DNA of 64,000 nucleotides from Sisyra terminalis. Taxonomy: Eukaryota; Arthropoda; Insecta; Neuroptera; Sisyridae. Position 1 is the first letter of the stretch; each line of letters starts with the position of its first letter. Shown here piece after piece: positions 55,799 through 64,000 of the stretch. The notes under the pieces were generated by a model that ran no database searches, was not told the DNA's origin, and saw nothing but the letters and a program-made list of their open reading frames with translations. The stretch is taken from assembly GCA_958496175.1 (NCBI GenBank), contig OY292280.1, positions 124,001-188,000 on the forward strand. The letters are read 5' to 3'. The position numbers and the translations under genes are program-made.

Positions 55799-58700
55799 AA
55801 CCAACTGGAGAAGCACTACTTTACAAATTCACTATTCCTGTGATTAAAGAAAATTCCCCTTAGAAAATCTTCATTTCCCTTTGCAAGAATATAGATATTA
55901 CGTTTTTATTGTTGATAATATTAATTATTCTTTCATTATTAAAAAAAACTTCATCTTTCATTTCAAAAGACAATGTATATTTTTAAGTATATTTTTTTAG
56001 TTACTGTTTAAAAGAAGCAAAAATTTTCCCCAAAAAAATATCGTTAATCGATATAAATCGGTCGGTAAATTTCTATATTTTTTTCCAAAGAAGTTAATAT
56101 ATTGTCGTTGTTAGATGTCTCTAGCCTTATATATTACAAAAGAAATTAAAAATCGAAAAAAATGTTATCTGTATCAAATATTTGTTTAAACTAGCGTTAA
56201 AGCGATGAAAATATAGTCTCTCGAATTGATAATTGTTTCATGTTTGGTTTTTTAGATCTGAAGAAATTGTAATAGATATTCACTTTTATGAGAAAATTCG
56301 AACCAACAAACAGAAACAAAATTTTTGCTTAGGGCCTTTGATTGTAAATTATTTACGTCAAGGAAATCCACTTGTATTTGCTGTATGTACTCAATGTTAA
56401 ATAAAGATAATATAATAAAATGATTTCAATTTTTTTCTTATTTCGTTGCTAAATATTCCATAATAATTATATTCTTGGTAACAAAATCAAAATTCTTGGC
56501 CAATATTTGGCTTTAGAAGTCGAATCAATGAACAAAGTATTATTTCGTTTTTCTCAAATTTAAAATCAATTTTGAGCCAATGTAACTTGAGAATTTCGAG
56601 CCTTTCATAAATTAAAATGCCCCAAACTCTTTAAAATAATGAAACTCTTATCATAAATGTTTTAATCTTTGTAATAATATTTATTATTACAACGTTCATA
56701 ATTATTATGTTTCATAAATTTTGGAATTAGTTGGATTAATATATTTGCTAAAAACTCATAGTATAGTTGTTGTAGATGTCCTAAACCAGAGAAGAGAGAC
56801 TTATATAGAAGTTCAATTCTGTGTTAAAATGTGGACAAAGTTTGGTCTATTCTATCGGTTAATCTCAGAGCTTCTATTAGGCGACCGCTAGCGGTTGATT
56901 CTCAAAATCTTATTTCACGAAAATTAGAAGTCTTGCTTCATCATTTTTCAAAGAATTTTTTTTCGCTCGAAATTAAGTTAGTAGCATCACAAAACAAGTG
57001 AGTATAAGCAAACAAGAAAGTTATAACTCATCGATCGATCAATTATTTCCATCCCCGAATAGTTGGAACTGATCGACCGAATATTTCGACGATTCTGATT
57101 GTTGTTTTTTGTTTATAGTGGTTTATTCTCCGAAAATATTTGAATCGCCAACGTTCAACGTTAAACTCTAAAAAATGATGTATGTAATTGTTACATTATA
57201 TTAACTGGAAATAAATTATTAATTTAATAAAATGCTTAAATTTTTCTGATATTCATTTTATTTTCACTTTAAATTCATTGATTTACGAAAGCACTAATTA
57301 TTTACATCATAGTTCGATAGGTAATCCTCTGGTGTCCTTGGTTCCATTTCTGCAAATTATATCCTTTATAAAAGTCCAGTGAAATCCAAATTCGCTGATC
57401 CATTTAAATCCAATTCTTCTGCAACTTCTACACGAAAAAAATCAATTATAGAAACTTAAGAGTCTCAATAACACTTACCAATTAACATTATCTCTCAAAA
57501 AGGTAATACTTCCTCTAACGTAAAAAAAACTATTATTATTTTCAACATACTTTATACTGTCATTTAGATTAAGAAGCATTAGAAAAAGGGAAGGAAAACT
57601 AACTGTTTAAGTTGAGCCTTAATATGATAAATATTTATGAATTTATCGCACCATCATTATGACACCTCAAATCAATGAAAATGTAAATCATTATCATAAG
57701 CAGATAGAATCGAGCAATTTTTCACTTCTATTTTATCAATTGATTATTCAAAACAAACTTTGCATTGCGTAATATTTTCAAAAATGTTTTCTGTTGAACT
57801 TAGCATGCATGTATTAATACTGACAATTAGATAGTCAAATAATTGCATTATTTAAAAGTTTCAAATTTTTATAAGTATGTGTAGATACTTCGTAAAAGCT
57901 TTTATTATTCCTGCAAACATAGACAAATGTAATAAAATAAAAGTTGTTTACAAGTAATGAGTAAATTTATTGACACAAAACTATGTAACAGACAATGATT
58001 TTTTATTTTGGAGGCATATTTTCTTTAAAGTATTTTAACATGATATTCATATTCTCTGCGTTCCAGAAAACAATTGAAGCAATTGTCCCTTAGCAATACT
58101 TAAATCATTGAAATATTTAAGCAGAAAACAAATCTTACAGTGTATTTTACATTTCGTACAATGTAACATTTTACATTAATTTTACGTACCTATAACTTGA
58201 CAATAAATAATATTATCTATTTGCTATTATTACAAATCCCAAAAACTGTTTCAGCCTCTTTCCATCAAATAAAAAATAAAACAAAGAAATTCTCATTTTC
58301 AAAATATGAACGTGATTGGCAATGGAAGAGGCAATAAACCGTTGAGGAGTACCTTAGGAAATAGGATTATTACCACATAAGTGCTTGCTTCTCGCTACAT
58401 ACGAATAGAATACTCAATCGAATGTATTCTTTCAATTATCGTCACTTAAAGAATTAACTTTAGCTTGTAACCATTTTGAGCAGGCTTTGGATGAATTTGT
58501 TGAAAAGTACGGTGAACAATACGAAATTTGAGTGGATGTTTATTATTGTTATGGAAAGGCATCAGTCAGTTATCATCACGGTCATTACATTGTTCATATG
58601 GGCTACTTATATATTTTGTATTAACTAACTGTCTAACTAAGTGTGTTTTGATTGTAATTCGAAAAATCCGACTACTTAGTAGGGCTAGTGATTTGCATTG

Positions 58701-59177
58701 ATAGCTCGAGATTTTAGATGCAGTTGAGGCAAACAACTATTTAAGTATCCTTATTAGGAAACGTAAATCTTAAAAACACTCAGTGAAATTTCATTGCATG
58801 TTATAGTTATGCAACCAATGCATTAATGCATGAATTTTACGTTCTAAGTTCAATGTTTCCTTACGATTTCACTGTTATTATATTATGTAAATGTTTCGTT
58901 TGAGAAGCTATAAATTTGATTGAAATTAACGAAAAGTAAGAATGATATATTTTTCTTGATACAAGTTGATAAAAACAAATTTTAATGAAAATAACTATCT
59001 GACACCTGGCACATACTTCAATTTCAGCCAGTCTTGTTCAGGAATAATTAATCAATGATGATTCGAAAAAGATTTAAAGCAATGGAAGCCTTCATGATAA
59101 GAAATTTCTCAGTAAATATTTGATAAGCAAGAACTGCGTAACAATAAAAAGAAAATAGTCCTTCTTACATCCTAATT
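55799..59177. other. Intergenic stretch between alpha-adaptin and the dynein gene
   Basis: AATAAA hexamers at about 56400-56405 and 56414-56419 are candidate poly(A) signals for a long alpha-adaptin 3' UTR. No ORF of note was found. A short intron-like arrangement on the minus strand (57431-57480) was considered and not accepted. The remainder is AT-rich with nothing recognised. Confidence 0.5.
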
Positions 59178-59183
59178 TTTATT
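59178..59183 (-). terminator. Poly(A) signal of the dynein gene
   Basis: TTTATT on the plus strand is AATAAA on the minus strand, about 95 bp beyond the dynein stop codon. Confidence 0.5.
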
Positions 59184-59277
59184 ATGGGCTTCTCGGACAT
59201 TCACAAATGTTATTCCCTCTACGATCAACCCTTTCTCTTTAGATTATGTTTTTAATAATCAGACCTAATCAAACCTT

Positions 59278-62200
59278 TCAGTAGAGAACTCGAATAGCTA
59301 ACATAACACCATGTTTAGTTTTAATTTTTGAAATTTCTGAATTTGGAACTGGAAAAAGATGAAAAAATTGCTCTTGAGATACGTTCTCAGAATTTATGTC
59401 TGGATACAGAGTAACAGCTTCAAATGCTGGGCAATCATAAATGTTGAGTGGTCGGGTTGATTGATTATCCATAATTGAAATTGTGATCATTGGGAAATTT
59501 TCATATAACACTGAGCTTTTTTTTGGCATCACGAGACATGCACGTGCTGAATCCCAACTTGCTCCTAGTATAACTAAACCCGTCAGGTTCAAAGAACTCT
59601 CGTTGTTTTTCCCGTAACTATATCCAAGAGAAATATTTTGAGGTTCTACTCCGGTTTTATCACAGTAATCGAGTATATAGTATGCAAATATTTGTTTTGG
59701 AAAATGTAAGTAGTTTAAGTTGAAAGTATGCGGGTGTTGTGAATTGCCAGTAAGTCCTTCCCATGATAGTAAAAAGTTTTGTTTTTCAGATAAGCTGTGT
59801 ATGAAGGTTCCCAATGATCCTAAATATTGATTGCGTTGTGTCCATTGTGGAGGAACTTGTTGAATTGTAATAAAAGAGATTATATTTTCATAATAGAGAT
59901 TATTTGGTTTTTGACCTTGTAAGATTTTCAGCAATTCATTTAAATCTTTTTTCATATTTTTTATGGATGTTTTAAATAAGGTTAGTTCAGATTTTAAAAA
60001 TCTGTTCAAAAATTCTTCCGTTAAACAGTTTTGGTTAGTTTTGTCCGAAATTTTCATTAGGGTTTGTAGAAGTTCTCCCACTTGGCTTGCCAGGTCAATA
60101 ATGATTTCCTTAACTGATAACGTATAGTAAAATTTTTGAGATTTTTTAAAAAAATCTCTTACTTGTTTTAAGTGTTGGTAGTTTTGAATGGACGCATTCA
60201 ATGAAAGAATCTCGAAAGAATACTGTTCCGGAAGTTTTTGTAGATGGGATGTCACATCAAAAATGTCCCATTTTTTTGGTAGGCGATACGCTCGATTAGA
60301 CTCGGAAAAGGAAAATATCTCATTTTCAAACAAATTTTCATTAAGACAACTTTGTAATATTTCCAATAAACATTTCTCATCCCAATAGTTGGTTACCTTG
60401 TTCCCATAGTTACAAATTGTCGTAACGTACTGGAAAACTTTTAATGGAAAACTGTCCCCGTTGTTTATGTACTCGGCTAGTTGTTGAAGAGTTATCTCCA
60501 AATCACAGTCGTCCATGTAAGGTTTCGAGGTCCATCCAAAATTTTCATACAGTTTTCGAATTTGAATTATTGTGTGGAAATAAAAAATACCCAGAACTCC
60601 TTTATGAAACGTTTTATCTTTTCCAGGACACTTATCATAGTAATCGGTGTTTTTTATCAAATTAGAACTATAATAATTAACAAGATTATTCCGGATTCCA
60701 TTTTGAATATCATAAGCAACTTTCATACTATTTTGTAGAATGAAAGTTGGTATATTTTTGGCAGGTGATGCTGTTGTAATCCAAAGACGAAATTCTGAAT
60801 TAGTATTGGCTGGATTTAAGTTTTTGGACCGTCTTTCAAGTAGTTTTAACCCTTCCGGAGTACACAAGTGGCAATTTTCCAGGAAAATCCAGAACTCTTG
60901 ATTCGCTACGTTACTGATCAATTCATTGACGTTATTATCTTGCGTTTCCGTGCCCATGCTGTAAATTTTCAAGTTGTGTCTATATCCTTTTCGTTCAGCA
61001 AAATTTTTGAATGAATTTAAAATGTTTGGTGAAAAATATTTTGTATTCATCAATATTAAGATTGGTTCAGAACTAATTGATAATTGATATGTGGATTCCA
61101 GATCGAAAAAAAATGGTTTTAGAAGATCAGAGTCGAGCTCTTCGGATAAGAACCATGACACTTGATCTAAAAACTTATTCGGGTGGAAAACTCTTGCGAG
61201 AATTAACTTGTAAAAATTAGGGAAAGCACTATCAATTGGTATGGCACATTGAGGACTTTTGGCATAGTTCTTCCATTTGTCAGGCTCGTCGTCTAAGCTT
61301 TTCATTATACTATCAAATGGAGGATTTCTTTTTAGGTAAGTGATTCTCTTCAATTGTTCCACTGTGATCCAGTTAAGGTGTTTTGCAGGAACTTCAACTT
61401 CTGAATTTTTCAATTCATAATAATCAGTGATCAAAAATTCTATCAATCTGCTGCTAAATTGAAATCGAGCTTTAATTTCAATGTATAGAATAAAATTAAA
61501 AATGATACGATCACAGGAAAATAATGACCGGAAAACATAACGATGAACCACTCGCAATAAATGCCTACTCATTTTTTCCATTCGCACATCGAAATTTTTG
61601 GATTTTGGTGCCGTTGTTACAACATTTTTGAATAAATTGATAAACCAATTTATTGAATACTGATACATGTGGTTCAAGTGGATCAAATTATTTAAGATAT
61701 TATACAAAATAGCCCCATGCTGTGCTACTGAACTATATTTTGAGCAAATGAACTCAATTTTCTGTAAGGTTTCCTGGCTGCTTGCTTGGTTTGACAAAGT
61801 TTCCGTTAGCAATGTTTTATAGGAATCTAACGTTTTAATGGCAACCTCATCTTCTAGAATATTATTTTTCGTCTCTGATAAAACTTTAAGGATATTCTGA
61901 CGAATGATCTTCAACTGTTGTCGATGTGTTGAGGTTTGTGAAATAATTTTGATGCGTTCTTTATATAGCTCGAAGAGCTCTTTTTCAATTATTGTTAACA
62001 ACAGCTGTTCACATACTGTTGAAACAGTAATCGGACTGTAAATTATGGTGAAGTTATAAAAAACTGCTGATGGATAATCCGGATTGGAGTTTGTTGTGTG
62101 AATATATAGTCGAAAACGTTCACTAACTTCTAGTTCTTCGTCATTGATAGAAAGCACCTGTTGGTTGTCTTTAAGAAAAATATTTCGACGTAAGAACAAA

Positions 62201-64000
62201 TCCAGATAAATATCCAAGGATTCTCCAATAATTTCGATCATAATTGAACTTCCTGATATAATAGCTTCTTTGATTTTGTTCAAAAAGAGTGAGTCGTCCA
62301 ATTTAGTTTTTATCAAACTTTCACCTTCTAGATTTTCAAGCCAAATTTTCATTTGATTCTGTGGATCAATGAACAGACAGTGCCGCTTGGTATATCGTAG
62401 GATTGTTATGTTTTCCGAGAGTTCTTTCAACTTTTCTACATGAACCTTGGTCTTGGAACGCTCCTTTAGCATATTGGTAGCGTTGAAATTCTTCGTAAAA
62501 ACAATTTCTGTGTTAACTCGCAAATAATCAACCCATTTTTCGGTACATAGAGTCCGATAAGTGGGTTCCAAAGGACCAAAGTATGCGATCAGACCAGAAG
62601 CTAGGAGAACATCACCTACTAAATGTTCATAAGCTAACTGAAGTCGATTGACAGTATCTGACCAGTATGATTTTTCTCCTTCTAAACTGTAAACCAAACG
62701 TTGAGCACATTGAAATTTTTTCGTACAGATATCAACTTCTTCCTGGACTCGTTTCATTTCCAAGTGAGCTTGTTCAAGTTGGATATTTAATGAAGTCAAA
62801 CGGTCTTCTAATTCTGATAGCAGAAGACGTTTTTCCTTGAGAATACCCAAAGTTTTTCCGTAGGTTGTTTCAGCAATTAGAAGTTTCGCTTTTTTTGGTG
62901 CTACTTCTTTGGCTACCTTATCATACAAATCCATTGCGATCACCCACTTGCAAAGACCTTCTGCTGCACTTGATGCTTTTGCAACACAGTGCGGTTGAAA
63001 ATCTTTGTTTGGTAAATACTCCTTGCGGACCTTTTGGATCACATGAGTTGGAATATCATCTTTATCAAAATCTTTCAACTGTTGCAAAAAGTTCATCTCT
63101 CCAAGAAGTTTTTTACTTGGTCCCCAGTAGTCAAGAATTTTTCGGCCAGTAGCAGCATCTGGGAGGCGATCAGGTTTGATTTCTTTCATCACACAAACAG
63201 CAGCCATCACCAACTTGATTGTATCCGGTGGGTTTTTCATAGACTTGACCAAAGTAATGTCTGTCGGTTTTAGAGTATTCAAAGCAGCGATCGCATCCTC
63301 CAAAATTGGAATAGCTAATGCCAAATCAGCTTCACATTCACTTTTAAGTTCTTGAGCATCAGCTGCTTGGACATTAGCAATTTTTTCTTCTTCTCGAACT
63401 TGAAAACTGGCTTTTTCTACAGCAATTGTTTCGTGTTCGATTTGCTTTCGAACTTCTATAGATCGTTCACCCATTTGAATCAACTGGGGTTTCAACTGGG
63501 CAAGTTCATCAGATAACAAAACAACCTGATCCGTAGCAAATAAAAGCTTATCCAACCCCAATTGATACTTCAACTTGTTGGATGAAATTTCATGTTGTTT
63601 TGTGCTAATCAAATTTACGTAACACTGTAAAAAATCAGTGTAAGCCGCGGTTGTTAATGCGTAGGTTCTTTTCGTATTTTTCCGGTATAGATCAGTTATC
63701 TGAAGAGCTATTTTATGAAAATGATTAAAAGCCTGTGAAATTTGTGCTTTTTCATTTTGGGAAATATTGATTTTCGATAGGTAGTGATCAGCGACTTGGA
63801 TAAATGCAATTTCCGGCCAAAAGTCGAACCAGACTATGATTGTTTTGTTAATCAGATTGGGATACATTTGGAATCGTTTTCGATTCACTTCATCATTCAT
63901 GGAAAAGCAAAGCATAATACGTAAGTTTTTTTGACTTCGAGTACGAAAAAAATTCATTACCTCTAAAACACTGACATCCAAAGAACGATTTCCTTCCTGT
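59278..64000 (-). CDS. Dynein heavy chain, axonemal inner-arm type, C-terminal part (5' end beyond window)
   Basis: Microtubule minus-end motor subunit, probably of cilia or sperm flagella. The frame is open to the right edge, so the first in-window residues are internal; the first four AAA modules lie outside. Residue numbers count from the codon at 63981. 1-100: end of AAA4 (NLRIMLCFSMNDE, WFDFWPEIAF). About 120-255 and 360-450: the two stalk helices. Between them is the microtubule-binding domain, flanked by LPDAATGRKILDYWGPSKKL and ASSAAEGLCKWVIAMDLYD. 455-690: AAA5 (FRLYIHTTNSNPDYP). Later comes AAA6 (FWIFLENCHLCTPEGL, FRLWITTASPA, ILQNSMKV) and the C-terminal domain ending AIRVLY. The stalk resembles DNAH3/7/12 chains. 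AAA5, AAA6 and the C-terminus are strongly diverged and the canonical HW..RG ending is absent. No intron interrupts 1,567 codons. Confidence 0.95.
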   Translation of the reverse strand, partial: QEGNRSLDVSVLEVMNFFRTRSQKNLRIMLCFSMNDEVNRKRFQMYPNLINKTIIVWFDFWPEIAFIQVADHYLSKINISQNEKAQISQAFNHFHKIALQITDLYRKNTKRTYALTTAAYTDFLQCYVNLISTKQHEISSNKLKYQLGLDKLLFATDQVVLLSDELAQLKPQLIQMGERSIEVRKQIEHETIAVEKASFQVREEEKIANVQAADAQELKSECEADLALAIPILEDAIAALNTLKPTDITLVKSMKNPPDTIKLVMAAVCVMKEIKPDRLPDAATGRKILDYWGPSKKLLGEMNFLQQLKDFDKDDIPTHVIQKVRKEYLPNKDFQPHCVAKASSAAEGLCKWVIAMDLYDKVAKEVAPKKAKLLIAETTYGKTLGILKEKRLLLSELEDRLTSLNIQLEQAHLEMKRVQEEVDICTKKFQCAQRLVYSLEGEKSYWSDTVNRLQLAYEHLVGDVLLASGLIAYFGPLEPTYRTLCTEKWVDYLRVNTEIVFTKNFNATNMLKERSKTKVHVEKLKELSENITILRYTKRHCLFIDPQNQMKIWLENLEGESLIKTKLDDSLFLNKIKEAIISGSSIMIEIIGESLDIYLDLFLRRNIFLKDNQQVLSINDEELEVSERFRLYIHTTNSNPDYPSAVFYNFTIIYSPITVSTVCEQLLLTIIEKELFELYKERIKIISQTSTHRQQLKIIRQNILKVLSETKNNILEDEVAIKTLDSYKTLLTETLSNQASSQETLQKIEFICSKYSSVAQHGAILYNILNNLIHLNHMYQYSINWFINLFKNVVTTAPKSKNFDVRMEKMSRHLLRVVHRYVFRSLFSCDRIIFNFILYIEIKARFQFSSRLIEFLITDYYELKNSEVEVPAKHLNWITVEQLKRITYLKRNPPFDSIMKSLDDEPDKWKNYAKSPQCAIPIDSAFPNFYKLILARVFHPNKFLDQVSWFLSEELDSDLLKPFFFDLESTYQLSISSEPILILMNTKYFSPNILNSFKNFAERKGYRHNLKIYSMGTETQDNNVNELISNVANQEFWIFLENCHLCTPEGLKLLERRSKNLNPANTNSEFRLWITTASPAKNIPTFILQNSMKVAYDIQNGIRNNLVNYYSSNLIKNTDYYDKCPGKDKTFHKGVLGIFYFHTIIQIRKLYENFGWTSKPYMDDCDLEITLQQLAEYINNGDSFPLKVFQYVTTICNYGNKVTNYWDEKCLLEILQSCLNENLFENEIFSFSESNRAYRLPKKWDIFDVTSHLQKLPEQYSFEILSLNASIQNYQHLKQVRDFFKKSQKFYYTLSVKEIIIDLASQVGELLQTLMKISDKTNQNCLTEEFLNRFLKSELTLFKTSIKNMKKDLNELLKILQGQKPNNLYYENIISFITIQQVPPQWTQRNQYLGSLGTFIHSLSEKQNFLLSWEGLTGNSQHPHTFNLNYLHFPKQIFAYYILDYCDKTGVEPQNISLGYSYGKNNESSLNLTGLVILGASWDSARACLVMPKKSSVLYENFPMITISIMDNQSTRPLNIYDCPAFEAVTLYPDINSENVSQEQFFHLFPVPNSEISKIKTKHGVMLAIRVLY

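Noticed and set aside
57431..57535. Short intron-like arrangement on the minus strand (donor near 57478, acceptor near 57431) with a frame reading EVAEELDLNGSANLDFTG
   Set aside because: Joining the flanking pieces gives a stop in the upstream segment in the only matching phase. An apparent resemblance to 47340-47500 was too weak by eye to trust.
59278..63981. Several 66-95-codon ORFs on the plus strand
   Set aside because: They are antisense shadows of the dynein coding sequence.

Overview
The window is AT-rich nuclear DNA from an arthropod, most likely an insect. It carries many-exon genes with GT-AG introns, long repeat-filled non-coding stretches, a Dscam-family neuronal receptor with the full 10-Ig/6-FNIII layout, an AP-2 alpha-adaptin and an axonemal-type dynein heavy chain. 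The insect order cannot be settled from the sequence alone.

Layout. 1-22981: no confident gene; it holds two exon-like fragments at the left edge, MITE-like hairpins, decayed retroelements and simple repeats. 22982-43342 (+): a Dscam-type cell-adhesion receptor of about 22 exons, in frame from Ig1 to the stop, with its signal-peptide exon not found. An 11.2-kb intron (23831-35004) holds repeats and a few orphan ORFs. 43343-50490: intergenic. It contains a ~190-bp tandem repeat array split by a 3.4-kb near-perfect inverted repeat with ~1.1-kb arms, the most unusual structure in the window. 50491-55798 (+): the complete AP-2 alpha-adaptin gene (7 coding exons, 941 codons); its 78-bp last exon lies beyond a 1.7-kb intron carrying a hAT-like MITE. 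55799-59277: non-coding. 59278-64000 (-): the 3' part of a dynein heavy chain (end of AAA4, stalk, AAA5, AAA6, C-terminus), about 1.57 kb of codons with no intron and running off the right edge.

The three genes are not a functional cluster: Dscam acts at the neuronal or immune cell surface, alpha-adaptin in clathrin-mediated endocytosis, and the dynein probably in cilia or sperm flagella. The mobile-element record is layered: decayed RTE-like LINE copies, a TIR element with a 9-bp target duplication inserted into one of them, hAT-like and pogo-like MITEs, a dispersed repeat in opposite orientations 18 kb apart, and the young palindrome inside the tandem array.

All coordinates, splice sites and family assignments come from reading the sequence by eye. 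No alignment or database search was run.
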